Source of the DNA: Pseudomonas koreensis
GTDB taxonomy: Bacteria; Pseudomonadota; Gammaproteobacteria; Pseudomonadales; Pseudomonadaceae
DNA: 64,000 nt
Direction: 5' to 3'
NCBI RefSeq assembly: GCF_025447595.1
Contig: NZ_JAOEJU010000013.1
Coordinates: 62,001-126,000 of the forward strand
Positions within the stretch are counted from its first letter, which is position 1, and the number at the start of each line of letters is the position of its first letter. Position numbers and translations under genes: made by a program. Shown piece by piece: positions 16,770 to 25,866 of the stretch. The notes below the pieces were generated by a model that was not told where the DNA came from, made no database searches, and saw nothing but the letters and a program-made list of their open reading frames with translations.

Positions 16770-18083
16770 ATGAAAACCCCCGTCTGGTTCCCCCAAAGTT
16801 TCTTCTCCCGCACCCTTTGGCTGGTGCTCATCGTCGTATTGTTTTCCAAGGCATTGACCCTGGTTTATCTGTTGATGAACGAGGACGTGCTGGTGGATCG
16901 CCAATACAGCCACGGCGTCGCCCTGACGCTGCGTGCCTACTGGGCCGCCGACGAAGAAAACCGCGCGAAAATCGCTGATGCCGCGACCCTGATCCGGGTG
17001 GTGGGTGCTGGTGTGCCGGAAGGCGAACAGCACTGGCCGTACAGCGAAATCTACCAGCGGCAGATGCAGGCGGAACTGGGTGCCGACACCGAAGTGCGCT
17101 TGCGCATGCACTCGCCGCCGGCCTTGTGGGTTCGCGCGCCGAGCCTCGGTGACGGCTGGTTGAAAGTGCCGTTGTACCCGCACCCTTTGCGCGGTCAGAA
17201 AATATGGAACGTGCTCGGCTGGTTCCTGGCGATCGGTCTGTTGTCCACGGCGTCTGCGTGGATTTTCGTCAGCCAGCTAAACCAACCACTGAAACGTCTG
17301 GTCTATGCCGCCCGACAACTCGGTCAGGGGCGCAGCGTGCGCCTGCCGATCAGTGACACCCCGAGCGAGATGGCTGAGGTTTATCGCGCCTTCAACCAGA
17401 TGGCCGAAGACGTCGAGCAGGCCGGTCGCGAACGTGAGCTGATGCTCGCCGGGGTGTCCCACGATCTGCGTACGCCGCTGACCCGTCTGCGGTTGTCGCT
17501 GGAGTTGATGGGCGATCGTACCGACCTGACCGATGACATGGTGCGCGACATCGAAGACATGGACGCGATCCTCGACCAGTTCCTCGCGTTCATACGCGAT
17601 GGTCGGGATGAATCGGTGGAGGAGGTGGACCTCACCGATCTGGTTCGTGAAGTGGCGGCCCCTTACAACCAGACCGAAGAGAAAGTGCGTCTTCGGCTGG
17701 AGCCGATCCAGCCGTTCCCGTTGCGTCGGGTGTCGATGAAGCGTTTGCTGAACAACCTGATTGGCAACGCGTTGAATCATGCCGGCGGTAGCGTGGACGT
17801 CGCGGCCTATGTGTCCGGTGACACGAGTGCGCCGTACGTGGTGTTGAGTGTGATGGACCGTGGAGCGGGGATCGATCCATCTGAACTTGAGGCGATCTTC
17901 AACCCGTTCACCCGAGGTGATCGTGCGCGGGGCGGGAAGGGCACCGGGCTGGGTCTGGCGATCGTCAAGCGGATTGCGTCGATGCATGGCGGCAATGTCG
18001 AACTGCGCAACCGCTCCGGTGGCGGGCTTGAGGCGCGGGTCCGGTTGCCGCTGGGATTGATGTTGCCGCGGGATGCCGTTTAA
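16770..18083 (+). CDS. envZ: Osmosensor histidine kinase EnvZ
   Basis: A 437-residue sensor kinase. There is an N-terminal transmembrane helix (about residues 13-33), a periplasmic loop, a second helix (VLGWFLAIGLLSTASAWIFV, about 148-167) and a HAMP domain. The phospho-acceptor His is in AGVSHDLRTPLTRLR (about 223-237). The HATPase domain has NNLIGNALNH, MDRGAGID and GKGTGLGLAIVKRI. It phosphorylates OmpR, the gene directly upstream. All catalytic boxes are present. Confidence 0.93.
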   Translation: MKTPVWFPQSFFSRTLWLVLIVVLFSKALTLVYLLMNEDVLVDRQYSHGVALTLRAYWAADEENRAKIADAATLIRVVGAGVPEGEQHWPYSEIYQRQMQAELGADTEVRLRMHSPPALWVRAPSLGDGWLKVPLYPHPLRGQKIWNVLGWFLAIGLLSTASAWIFVSQLNQPLKRLVYAARQLGQGRSVRLPISDTPSEMAEVYRAFNQMAEDVEQAGRERELMLAGVSHDLRTPLTRLRLSLELMGDRTDLTDDMVRDIEDMDAILDQFLAFIRDGRDESVEEVDLTDLVREVAAPYNQTEEKVRLRLEPIQPFPLRRVSMKRLLNNLIGNALNHAGGSVDVAAYVSGDTSAPYVVLSVMDRGAGIDPSELEAIFNPFTRGDRARGGKGTGLGLAIVKRIASMHGGNVELRNRSGGGLEARVRLPLGLMLPRDAV

Positions 18084-18112
18084 CGGCAGATATCCTTGCT
18101 GGGTCTGACGGC

Positions 18113-18182
18113 CTCTTCGCGAGCAAGCTCGCTCCCACAGGGGGAATGCATTTCAACTGTGGGAGCGAGCTTGCTCGCGATG
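18113..18182. repeat. REP pair (inverted), GAGCAAGCTC type
   Basis: CTTCGCGAGCAAGCTCGCTC and the inverted GAGCGAGCTTGCTCGCGATG copy flank a 20-nt spacer, in the convergent gap between envZ and rimK. Confidence 0.9.
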
Positions 18183-18200
18183 GCGGCCATCTGGCCGCCA
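18181..18200. terminator. Near-perfect palindrome between envZ and rimK
   Basis: TGGCGGCCA and TGGCCGCCA are perfect 9-bp inverted arms around a 2-base centre, directly abutting the REP pair and 14 bases from the rimK stop. There is no T-run on either strand, so it is a possible transcription-blocking or mRNA-end hairpin in a convergent gap. Confidence 0.45.
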
Positions 18201-18213
18201 CATCGCTTCAGCT

Positions 18214-19119
18214 CTAGCCCTTGCCTTTTGTGCGGGTCATGTTCGGCCCGCCATTCTTCTCGAGATGCTCGATGATGATTCCCGCCACGTTCTTGCCCGT
18301 GGTGGTTTCGATGCCTTCCAGACCAGGCGAGGAGTTCACCTCCATCACCAGCGGTCCATGGTTGGAGCGCAGGATATCCACCCCCGCTACCGTCAGCCCC
18401 ATCACCTTCGCCGCACGCAGCGCGGTCATGCGTTCTTCAGGGGTAATCTTGATCAGGCTGGCGCTGCCGCCACGGTGCAGGTTGGAGCGAAATTCCCCAG
18501 GCTTGGCCTGACGTTTCATCGCCGCGATCACCTTGTCGCCGACCACGAAGCAGCGGATGTCGGCGCCGCCGGCCTCCTTGATGTATTCCTGCACCATGAT
18601 GTTCTGCTTCAGGCCCATGAACGCCTCGATCACCGACTCTGCCGCCGTTGCGGTTTCGCACAGCACCACGCCAATGCCCTGTGTGCCTTCCAGCACCTTG
18701 ATCACCAGCGGCGCGCCGTTGACCATGTCGATCAGGTCGGGAATGTCGTCCGGCGAGTGGGCGAACCCGGTCACCGGCAGGCCGATGCCCCGGCGCGACA
18801 GCAATTGCAGCGAACGCAGCTTGTCCCGCGAGCGGGCGATGGCCACCGATTCATTGAGTGGAAACACCCCCATCATTTCAAACTGGCGCAACACTGCGCA
18901 GCCATAAAACGTCACCGACGCGCCGATCCGCGGGATTACTGCGTCGAAACCCTCCAGCGGTTTGCCGCGGTAGTGGATCTGCGGCTTGTGGCTGGCAATG
19001 TTCATATAGGCGCGCAAGGTGTCGATCACCACCATTTCATGCCCGCGTTCGGTTCCGGCTTCGACCAGACGGCGGGTGGAATACAGACGCGGGTTCCGCG
19101 ACAGCACAGCGATCTTCAT
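18214..19119 (-). CDS. rimK: Ribosomal protein S6 glutamate ligase RimK
   Basis: A 301-residue ATP-grasp ligase that adds glutamates to the C-terminus of ribosomal protein S6. Visible landmarks are the N-terminal MKIAVLSRNPRLYSTRRL, the ATP-grasp lysine region (PLVIKVLEGTQGIGVVLCE), QEYIKEAGGADIRCFVVGDKV and the metal-binding VMEVNSSPGLEGIE. The ATG overlaps the rimB stop as ATGA, with AGGTG upstream. Together with the EAL protein and protease genes just upstream it forms the rimABK operon described in Pseudomonas fluorescens, where c-di-GMP and the two partners tune RimK activity. Confidence 0.94.
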   Translation of the reverse strand: MKIAVLSRNPRLYSTRRLVEAGTERGHEMVVIDTLRAYMNIASHKPQIHYRGKPLEGFDAVIPRIGASVTFYGCAVLRQFEMMGVFPLNESVAIARSRDKLRSLQLLSRRGIGLPVTGFAHSPDDIPDLIDMVNGAPLVIKVLEGTQGIGVVLCETATAAESVIEAFMGLKQNIMVQEYIKEAGGADIRCFVVGDKVIAAMKRQAKPGEFRSNLHRGGSASLIKITPEERMTALRAAKVMGLTVAGVDILRSNHGPLVMEVNSSPGLEGIETTTGKNVAGIIIEHLEKNGGPNMTRTKGKG

Positions 19120-19625
19120 GCAACACCTGTGGAGGAGGTAGATACCGGGAACACCGGCTTGTCTTGTACATATTTGATGCCCGGATTGACCACCAGCTGG
19201 CCGTCAATCAGGGCTTTGGAACCGAGCAACAGGCGATAGCGCATGGACTTGCGGCAAGCGAGGGTGAACTCGATCGGCCAGACCCGGTCACCCAGGGCCA
19301 GGGTGGTGCTGATCACGTAGCGCACCTGGGCCTGGCCGTTCGAGCTCTTGATGGTCTTGCGGGCGACCAGCGGCGCTTCGCATCGTCGATGGCGCAACTG
19401 CACGACAGTGCCCAGGTGCGCAGTGAAGCGCACCCATTTCTCGCCGTCACGTTCGAACGGCTCGATGTCGGTGGCATGCAGGCTGGAGGTGCTGGCGCCG
19501 GTGTCGATTTTTGCCCGAAGGCCGGCGACTCCCAGATCCGGAAGCGCCACCCACTCGCGCAGACCGATAACGGTCAAATGGTCAAATGTCTTCAATGGAA
19601 AAAAACCAACGATTAACGCGTCCAC
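19116..19625 (-). CDS. rimB: RimB, retropepsin-like protease of the rim operon
   Basis: A protein of about 159-169 residues of the family annotated as ATP-dependent zinc protease (Zn_protease, retropepsin-like fold). The aspartyl-protease-like motif is AKIDTGASTSSLHA. The start is uncertain: GTG at 19625 overlaps the rimA stop region and lacks an ideal ribosome-binding site, while TTG at 19595 (reading MKTFDHLTVIGL) fits the usual N-terminus of homologues. The 4-bp ATGA overlap with rimK shows coupling. In the known rimABK system the protease modulates S6 glutamation by RimK. Confidence 0.85.
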   Translation of the reverse strand: MDALIVGFFPLKTFDHLTVIGLREWVALPDLGVAGLRAKIDTGASTSSLHATDIEPFERDGEKWVRFTAHLGTVVQLRHRRCEAPLVARKTIKSSNGQAQVRYVISTTLALGDRVWPIEFTLACRKSMRYRLLLGSKALIDGQLVVNPGIKYVQDKPVFPVSTSSTGVA

Positions 19626-20392
19626 GCTTCAGGGGACACCTGGGCTAACGCTTTGAATGCGGGTCTGGCGAACCAGTAACCCTGCATCAGAAATATTCCG
19701 CAGTCCGCCAGGAAATCCCGTTCACCCGCACTCTCTATGCCTTCGGCGATGACTGTAACGTCCAACTCCGCACAGATTGTGACAATCCCCCGAACGATAG
19801 CCTGACGAACACGGTCACGGTCGATATCGCGGATCAGTGCCATATCGAGTTTGATCAGGTCCGGTTGGAAATCGGCCAGCAGATTGAGCCCCGAATAGCC
19901 GGCACCGAAATCGTCGATGGCCGTCTTGAAGCCGAATTCGCGGTATTCACGCAGAATATTGGTCAAATGGCGATAGTTATCTACGTGCTCGCTTTCCAGT
20001 GTTTCGAAAATCAGCCGGTCGATCGGGAAATTGTGTTTTCTGGCGGCTTCCAGGGTGCTGCGAATGCATAACTCTGGACGATAGACCGCATTGGGCATGA
20101 AGTTGATCGACAAGTGTGTCTGCATATTAAGCTCGGCCGCGCCTTCGATGGCACGAGTCCGGCAGAGCTGGTCGAAACGGTAGCGGTTATCTTCCGTAAC
20201 CTGATCCAACACGGTTAAAGCGCCTTCACCGGCCGCACCACGAACCAGTGCCTCGTAGGCGTATACCGACTCGTCTCGCAGATCCACGATGGGCTGATAA
20301 GCGAAGGAAAAATCGAAGCCCAGCGGCTCGCTTTGCTGGCAGCCCGCGCACCCGGATTTGGGCGAGGTCAATGAAGACGGAAATTTGGTCAC
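19613..20392 (-). CDS. rimA: RimA, EAL-domain c-di-GMP phosphodiesterase
   Basis: A 259-residue stand-alone EAL domain. The catalytic signatures are intact: EALVRG (EAL motif, near residue 50), LSINFMPNA (Asn), FETLESEH (Glu), DDFGAGYSGL, LIKLDM (Lys) and VIAEGIES (Glu). It is therefore predicted to hydrolyse c-di-GMP. The chosen start is GTG 20392 with GGAG 7 nt upstream; the first 20 residues hold a CAGC cysteine pair. It is the first gene of the rimA-rimB-rimK operon, placing c-di-GMP turnover next to the c-di-GMP-responsive RimK. Confidence 0.88.
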   Translation of the reverse strand: MTKFPSSLTSPKSGCAGCQQSEPLGFDFSFAYQPIVDLRDESVYAYEALVRGAAGEGALTVLDQVTEDNRYRFDQLCRTRAIEGAAELNMQTHLSINFMPNAVYRPELCIRSTLEAARKHNFPIDRLIFETLESEHVDNYRHLTNILREYREFGFKTAIDDFGAGYSGLNLLADFQPDLIKLDMALIRDIDRDRVRQAIVRGIVTICAELDVTVIAEGIESAGERDFLADCGIFLMQGYWFARPAFKALAQVSPEAWTR

Positions 20393-20508
20393 TCGATCAC
20401 TCCATGCCGTTGAACCGGCGAAGATCACAGTTTATCTGGAGGGCCGGATTCTTGCGCCCGACAGAATCGGTAGTACAGTTCCGACTACTGGCTGAACGAG
20501 GAATTCAT

Positions 20509-20916
20509 ATGGCGCAAAAACAGGAAGAGGACGACAAGGTCCGTCTCGACAAGTGGCTGTGGGCTGCGCGTTTTTTCAAGACTCGCGCCTTGGCCAAGGC
20601 TGCCATCGAGAGCGGCAAGGTGCATTGTCGGGGAGAGCGCTGCAAGCCTGGCAAAGAGCCACGCATTGGCGATGAGTTCGAGATCCGCACGGGCTTTGAC
20701 GAGAAGACCATTGTGGTTCAGGCCCTGTCGATCGTGCGTCGAGGCGCACCTGAGGCGCAGACGCTGTATGCCGAGACCGAGGCGAGTATTGCCAAACGTG
20801 AAGCCGCTGCGGCGATGCGCAAGGCAGGCGCCCTGGGTGTGACCACCGATGGCAAACCGAGCAAGAAGCAGCGTCGGGATCTGTTTAAATTTCGTGGGAA
20901 CAGTAGCGGCGAATAA
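20509..20916 (+). CDS. hslR: Heat-shock protein 15 (Hsp15)
   Basis: A 135-residue S4-domain RNA-binding protein (VRLDKWLWAARFFKTRALAKAAIESGKVHC, about residues 11-40) with a basic C-terminal tail. Hsp15 binds free 50S subunits carrying nascent chains and helps recycle them. The start is ATG 20509 with GAGGAATTC upstream. It is divergent from rimA and ends in a strong bidirectional terminator. In many Pseudomonas genomes it sits beside hslO; here a PAP2 gene separates them. Confidence 0.93.
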   Translation: MAQKQEEDDKVRLDKWLWAARFFKTRALAKAAIESGKVHCRGERCKPGKEPRIGDEFEIRTGFDEKTIVVQALSIVRRGAPEAQTLYAETEASIAKREAAAAMRKAGALGVTTDGKPSKKQRRDLFKFRGNSSGE

Positions 20917-20972
20917 AAAAAACGCAGCCTGCCGGCCTGGGTTCGAGACCCGCCGGCGGCTGCGTTTTTTTT
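20917..20972. terminator. Bidirectional rho-independent terminator
   Basis: AAAAAACGCAGCC plus GCCGGC pairs with GCCGG plus GGCTGCGTTTTTT, with A-run and T-run on either side. It serves both hslR (+) and the convergent PAP2 gene (-). Confidence 0.9.
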
Positions 20973-20985
20973 CAGTAACCGATGA

Positions 20986-21786
20986 TTAGTGCGCGGACAC
21001 CACACTCATTCGCGAAACCACCGGCAGTTTGCCCAGCAGCCGGAAAACCGGCGCCGTGACCTTCAACCAGAAATTCGCCGCGTGATAAGCAAACGGCGTG
21101 TAGTAACCCCAGCCCAGTGCCCACACCGCCAGCAGCATGCCGCCGATGTAGTCGTCCTGGCCCCAATGTGCACCGGCGACCAGGCGCGGCAACATGAACA
21201 GCAGTGCCAGGCCCCAGATCACCAGGAACTGGCCGACCGTGCGACTGAACACGCCCATGAACAACGCCCAGATCAGCAGCACCGAAGCGTGGTCACCGGG
21301 GAAGCTCTGGCTCGAGCGATCCTTCAGTTCCCAGGTCTTCTCCAGATGCGGGAAGTAATCGCTGATATGCACCGCGCCTTCGAGCACCATCGACGGGCTG
21401 CTGTGCTGCCAGCCCATGTGATCGGAGAACTTGGAGAACAGCGCGCGGATCACCACCATCAGCAGCAGGATCGAGAAAAATCCGAAAAACGCGCGACGCA
21501 CGTCAATCGCCCGGAACACCCAGTCCCCCTTGATCAGCAGCATCAGCAGAATCAGGCCGACGACGATGTCGAACGGTCGCAGACTTGCAATTGCCCATAT
21601 GTGGAGCCATATGGGGTTGCTGGCCAGCGGTGCATTGAGTGAGCGGAACAGCCACTCGTCGAAAATCACACACAGCATCTGGCCCGTAGGCCATAACCAG
21701 AAAGCCAGTAGTGCCAATGGCACGATGTTGCACAGAACCAGCCGGCCGAGGTTCCACCTTGATTGGAACAAACCCGGATTGTTCAT
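20986..21786 (-). CDS. PAP2-family membrane phosphatase
   Basis: A 266-residue integral membrane protein with about six hydrophobic segments. The PAP2 catalytic motifs are recognisable: KDRSSQSFPGDHASV (about residues 156-170, Lys, the PGDH motif with catalytic His) and RLVAGAHWGQDDYIGG (Arg, His and Asp nucleophile region). Such enzymes dephosphorylate lipid phosphates (undecaprenyl-PP, PA or lipid A) on the periplasmic face. The start is ATG 21786 behind GGGAGGC; the open frame further upstream lacks a ribosome-binding site. The exact lipid substrate is unknown. Confidence 0.82.
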   Translation of the reverse strand: MNNPGLFQSRWNLGRLVLCNIVPLALLAFWLWPTGQMLCVIFDEWLFRSLNAPLASNPIWLHIWAIASLRPFDIVVGLILLMLLIKGDWVFRAIDVRRAFFGFFSILLLMVVIRALFSKFSDHMGWQHSSPSMVLEGAVHISDYFPHLEKTWELKDRSSQSFPGDHASVLLIWALFMGVFSRTVGQFLVIWGLALLFMLPRLVAGAHWGQDDYIGGMLLAVWALGWGYYTPFAYHAANFWLKVTAPVFRLLGKLPVVSRMSVVSAH

Positions 21787-21890
21787 AAAATGCCTCCCGT
21801 GGCTGAACATCGGCATCAAAAAGGATGCCAGAAGCGCGGAATTTTCATTCTTTGTAACCATTTTGTCATCACATTCAGATACCCAGACCT

Positions 21891-22793
21891 ATGACCGATT
21901 TCCTCGATACCGATTACACCCAACGCTTCATCTTCGATGACAGCGACACTCGCGGCGAACTGGTGTCGCTGGAGCGCAGCTATGCCGAAGTGCTCGCCAA
22001 GCACCTGTACCCGGAACCGGTTGCGCAATTGCTGGGCGAACTGATGGCTGCCGCGTCGTTGCTGGTGGGCACCCTGAAATTCGATGGCTTGCTGATTCTT
22101 CAGGCCCGCTCCGAAGGCCCGATCCCGCTGCTGATGATCGAATGCTCCAGCGAACGCGAAATCCGTGGCCTGGCGCGCTATCACGCCGAGCAGATCCCGG
22201 CCGACGCGACCCTCGGCGACCTGATGCCGAACGGTGTCCTGGCCTTGACCGTCGACCCGATCGCCGGCCAGCGTTATCAGGGCATCGTCGACCTCGACGG
22301 CGAAACCCTGTCCGACTGCTTCACCAACTATTTCGTCATGTCCCAGCAGGTCGGCACTCGCTTCAAGCTCTGCGCCGATGGCCGTCGTGCCCGTGGTCTG
22401 TTGTTGCAGCAACTGCCGGCCGATCGCCTGAAAGACGAAGAAGAACGCGCCGCCAGCTGGCAGCACATCACCGCATTGGGCAACACCCTGACCGCTGATG
22501 AACTGTTGAGCCTGGACAACGAAACGGTTCTGCATCGCCTCTACCATGAAGAGCAGGTTCGTCTGTTCGATGTGCAGAAACTGCGCTTCCACTGCAGCTG
22601 CTCCCGCGAACGTTCGGGCAATGCGCTGGTCAGTCTGGGTCTGGAAGATGCGCAGGCGCTCGTGGCCGAGCAAGGTGGAAAAGTCGAGATCGATTGCCAG
22701 TTCTGCAACCAGCGCTACCTGTTCGATGCGGCAGATATCGCTCAATTGTTCGCTGGCGCGGGCGTCGAGACGCCGTCAGATACCCGGCACTAA
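21891..22793 (+). CDS. hslO: Redox-regulated chaperone Hsp33
   Basis: A 300-residue Hsp33. The zinc/redox switch cysteines are present at the C-terminus as CSC (about residue 234) and, 30 residues later, CQFC, matching the CxC-x27-32-CxxC rule. Oxidation releases zinc and activates the holdase. The N-terminal folding region (DDSDTRGELVSLERSYAEVLAKHLYPEPVAQLLGEL) is canonical. It starts at ATG 21891, divergent from the PAP2 gene, and precedes pckA, as in other Pseudomonas. Confidence 0.95.
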   Translation: MTDFLDTDYTQRFIFDDSDTRGELVSLERSYAEVLAKHLYPEPVAQLLGELMAAASLLVGTLKFDGLLILQARSEGPIPLLMIECSSEREIRGLARYHAEQIPADATLGDLMPNGVLALTVDPIAGQRYQGIVDLDGETLSDCFTNYFVMSQQVGTRFKLCADGRRARGLLLQQLPADRLKDEEERAASWQHITALGNTLTADELLSLDNETVLHRLYHEEQVRLFDVQKLRFHCSCSRERSGNALVSLGLEDAQALVAEQGGKVEIDCQFCNQRYLFDAADIAQLFAGAGVETPSDTRH

Positions 22794-22974
22794 AACGGTT
22801 CAGCGCAGGTAAATTCACTGCTCAACGACGGAATAACGCCGTTACGACGGGAGGGCCCTACTCTTTTTGGGCTTTTCTGGCATAATCCGGCCCACTTTTT
22901 TCGCGGTAGTAGTGCGCGACTTTCTACTACAAAACGTTTGGAGCACACTCGGCCACTGGCCGACGGGGAACCTC

Positions 22975-24516
22975 ATGACGCAAGCCAATAACGCCGTGTA
23001 CACCGATCTGAGTGTTGATGATCTGGTAAAAGAAGCCCTGAACCGCGGTGAAGGCGAGCTTGCCGATACCGGCGCTCTGGTAGTTCGCACCGGTCACCGC
23101 ACCGGCCGTTCGCCAGTCGACCGTTTCATCGTTGAAGAGCCTTCCACCCAGGCCGCCATTGCCTGGGGCCCGATCAACCGCAAGTTCCCGGCCGACAAGT
23201 TCGACGCGCTGTGGGCTCGTGTTGAAGCATTCAACAACGCGCAAGAGCATTTCGTTTCCCACGTGCATGTAGGCGCGGCCGAAGATCACTACCTGGCCGT
23301 GAAAATGACCACCCAGACTGCCTGGCAGAACCTGTTCGGTCGTTGCCTGTTCATCAACCCGGCTCAGTACAACCCGGCCGGTCGCGAAGAGTGGCAAGTG
23401 TTGAACGTTGCCAACTTCGAGTGCGTGCCTGAGCGTGACGGCACCAACTCCGACGGTTGCGTGATCATCAACTTCGCCCAGAAGAAAGTGCTGATCGCCG
23501 GCATGCGTTACGCCGGTGAAATGAAGAAAGCCATGTTCTCCGTGCAGAACTTCCTGCTGCCGGCCGCTGACGTGCTGCCAATGCACTGCGCTGCCAACAT
23601 CGGCGAAGAAGGCGACGTGACCCTGTTCTTCGGTCTGTCGGGCACCGGCAAGACCACCCTGTCCGCCGACGAAAGCCGTTACCTGATCGGTGACGACGAA
23701 CACGGTTGGGGCGAAGGCGTTGTCTTCAACATCGAAGGCGGCTGCTACGCCAAGTGCATCGACCTGTCCGAGAAGAACGAGCCGGTCATCTGGAAAGCCA
23801 TCAAGCACGGCGCGGTGCTGGAAAACGTCGTGATCGACGACGCCAAGCACGCCGACTACGCCGATGTCAGCCTGACCCAGAACAGCCGCGCGGCCTACCC
23901 GCTGGAGCACGTTGCCAAGCGTTCCGAGAAGAACCTGGGCGGCGAGCCAAACGCTGTGATCTTCCTGACCTGCGACCTGACCGGCGTCCTGCCGCCAGTG
24001 TCGATCCTCAACGAAGAGCAAGCGGCCTACCACTTCCTGTCCGGCTACACCGCACTGGTGGGCTCGACTGAAATGGGTTCGGGCAGCGGCATCAAGTCGA
24101 CCTTCTCCACCTGCTTCGGCGCACCGTTCTTCCCGCGTCCGGCTGGCGAATACGCTGAACTGCTGATCAAGCGCATCCGCGGCTTCGGCTCCAAGGTCTA
24201 CCTGGTCAACACCGGCTGGACCGGTGGCGGCTACGGCGTCGGCAAACGCTTCAACATCCCGACCACTCGTGCGGTGATCGCAGCGATCCAGAGCGGCGCG
24301 CTGATCGGTGCAGCCACCGAGCACCTGGACACCATCAACCTGGACGTGCCACTGGCCGTACCGGGCGTCGAAACCAACCTGCTCAACCCACGCAACACCT
24401 GGGCTGACAAGGCTGCGTACGACGAAGCTGCCAAAGCACTGGCCGGTCTGTTCATCGAGAACTTCAAGAAGTTCGAAGTGAGCGACGCGATCAAGGCTGC
24501 CGGGCCTAAGTTGTAA
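22975..24516 (+). CDS. pckA: Phosphoenolpyruvate carboxykinase (ATP)
   Basis: A 513-residue ATP-dependent PEP carboxykinase converting oxaloacetate to PEP for gluconeogenesis. The P-loop is GLSGTGKTTL (about residues 220-229), the metal-binding motif is GDDEHGWGEG and the C-terminal nucleotide region is NTGWTGGGYGVGKR. The start is ATG 22975 with GGGGAA upstream; the frame is open further upstream but without a start context. The 181-bp upstream gap should hold the promoter (a CATAAT at 22881 is a possible -10). Confidence 0.96.
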   Translation: MTQANNAVYTDLSVDDLVKEALNRGEGELADTGALVVRTGHRTGRSPVDRFIVEEPSTQAAIAWGPINRKFPADKFDALWARVEAFNNAQEHFVSHVHVGAAEDHYLAVKMTTQTAWQNLFGRCLFINPAQYNPAGREEWQVLNVANFECVPERDGTNSDGCVIINFAQKKVLIAGMRYAGEMKKAMFSVQNFLLPAADVLPMHCAANIGEEGDVTLFFGLSGTGKTTLSADESRYLIGDDEHGWGEGVVFNIEGGCYAKCIDLSEKNEPVIWKAIKHGAVLENVVIDDAKHADYADVSLTQNSRAAYPLEHVAKRSEKNLGGEPNAVIFLTCDLTGVLPPVSILNEEQAAYHFLSGYTALVGSTEMGSGSGIKSTFSTCFGAPFFPRPAGEYAELLIKRIRGFGSKVYLVNTGWTGGGYGVGKRFNIPTTRAVIAAIQSGALIGAATEHLDTINLDVPLAVPGVETNLLNPRNTWADKAAYDEAAKALAGLFIENFKKFEVSDAIKAAGPKL

Positions 24517-24535
24517 GACTGGGTTCGTAGCTAAT

Positions 24536-24567
24536 GAAAAAGCCGCCTCTTGAGGGCGGCTTTTTTG
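24536..24567 (+). terminator. pckA rho-independent terminator
   Basis: AGCCGCCT, a CTTG loop and AGGGCGGCT are followed by TTTTTT, 20 bases after the pckA stop. It also faces the end of the convergent hipA gene. Confidence 0.92.
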
Positions 24568-24594
24568 TGGGTGATGGATTAGTTGCGGGCGCTT

Positions 24595-25866
24595 TTAATA
24601 TGCCGATAGTTGGAATGCGGGGGCCATTTTTTCCTGTTCGCGCCTCGGAATGCCGAGCGCACCAGCCAATTCCGGCCACTGCGTTACGGTCTCTTTGAAG
24701 TCGTTGATGATTTTGTCGGCATCCTCTCGGTCAACCCGGAAGTTAATCGCCACTTCCCGAGCAAGGTCCAGATCCAGGGCGTTATCAGAGTCCGTGATGT
24801 TCAGTTTCAACCCATCCGCGTTCGCCACCGGATTCATGTCGTAAGCCTCGGATAACCTCCACCCGCGGCCAGGATCGAGAAGAAATCCGTGGTTGCGCAA
24901 GTGGTCGTCGGTGTTCGAAACGAGAATGTTGAAGACGATTCGCGACCACAGCTCGCGCAGGTCGGTGTCGACCTCAGAGCCGTGTTCAATGATTACTCGA
25001 GCCAGTTCGATGTAGCTGGCGCCGTTCGAGGCATCGTCACCGTCGACGCGGTCGGTCATGGTCATGGCGGAGGCGAAGTGGAAGCGGCCACCGGATTTGC
25101 TTCGGTCAAATCGCTTGACCATGAAGCAGTGGTGCTGGCTCGCGTAACGTTGAGCGGTGCCGGTCGCTACTCTTAAGCCGCAGTTCTTGGCCAGAGCATT
25201 CACCACCATTTCCCATGCACCGACGTCGTAGTCATCTCGAATGCTCGGAAACTTGGCGATCCACAGATGACCGTGCCGATCTGCGACGCTGGCCTTGGGT
25301 CTGGCGCCACCCAGCGAGCCGCCGGGTGCGATCAGCATTTTCAGCCACTCGCGTCCTTCAAGTGCTGTGTTGTCCGGGTCGTTTTCCAGTGCGCGGCTCG
25401 CTTGCTCCAGTGCGCGCAACTCCAGAAACGGCGGGGCGGCTATGCCGTCGCGGTCATCAAGAAAACTGCCTTCATCGTTGAGCTTGTAGCGCAGGCCTCC
25501 AACGCGAAAGAGGTCATGTACACCCAGTAGGCAGTCGGATTCGTAAAGCTTGCTGCCGCTTGGCAACAGCCCGTCGCGAACGTCTCGCTCCAGACGCCGT
25601 TTCATCAGTAAACGTCCCCAACGATCGGGGCTTGAGTCTGCAAATGCGCCGAACTGGGTTTGGTGCCCGCCGGGGAACTGGTGCCCTTCGAAAAGGTTGA
25701 TACGGGGATCGAGCTTCATGAAGCTCAGTTCTGGATCGGCCAGTGCGGCTGGATCGTACTCAAACTCGAACACTTCGTTAGCACGGGCCTTTCTGGCATG
25801 CAGGAATCCGAGGCGTCTTGCGCCATTCAAGGATTCCCAATCTGCATAAACCGCAATTCGCGTCAT
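24595..25866 (-). CDS. HipA-family serine/threonine kinase toxin
   Basis: A 423-residue HipA-like protein. An N-terminal HipA-N1 region (about 1-110) is followed by the kinase core with GGSLGGARPKA (ATP-binding loop region, about 192-202), VKRFDR, the catalytic ISSNTDDH-type motif seen as LVSNTDDHLRNHG (Asp, about 312-324) and YDMNP (metal Asp). Catalytic residues appear intact. HipA kinases inactivate glutamyl-tRNA synthetase or similar targets and promote dormancy. Its ATG overlaps the antitoxin stop as ATGA, so toxin follows antitoxin in one operon. It lies directly after pckA, in an accessory stretch. Confidence 0.88.
   Translation of the reverse strand: MTRIAVYADWESLNGARRLGFLHARKARANEVFEFEYDPAALADPELSFMKLDPRINLFEGHQFPGGHQTQFGAFADSSPDRWGRLLMKRRLERDVRDGLLPSGSKLYESDCLLGVHDLFRVGGLRYKLNDEGSFLDDRDGIAAPPFLELRALEQASRALENDPDNTALEGREWLKMLIAPGGSLGGARPKASVADRHGHLWIAKFPSIRDDYDVGAWEMVVNALAKNCGLRVATGTAQRYASQHHCFMVKRFDRSKSGGRFHFASAMTMTDRVDGDDASNGASYIELARVIIEHGSEVDTDLRELWSRIVFNILVSNTDDHLRNHGFLLDPGRGWRLSEAYDMNPVANADGLKLNITDSDNALDLDLAREVAINFRVDREDADKIINDFKETVTQWPELAGALGIPRREQEKMAPAFQLSAY

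Noticed and set aside
22794..22974. Possible riboswitch or regulatory hairpin upstream of pckA
   Set aside because: Only short imperfect repeats (ACGG/CCGT) are visible; not enough to support a structured element.
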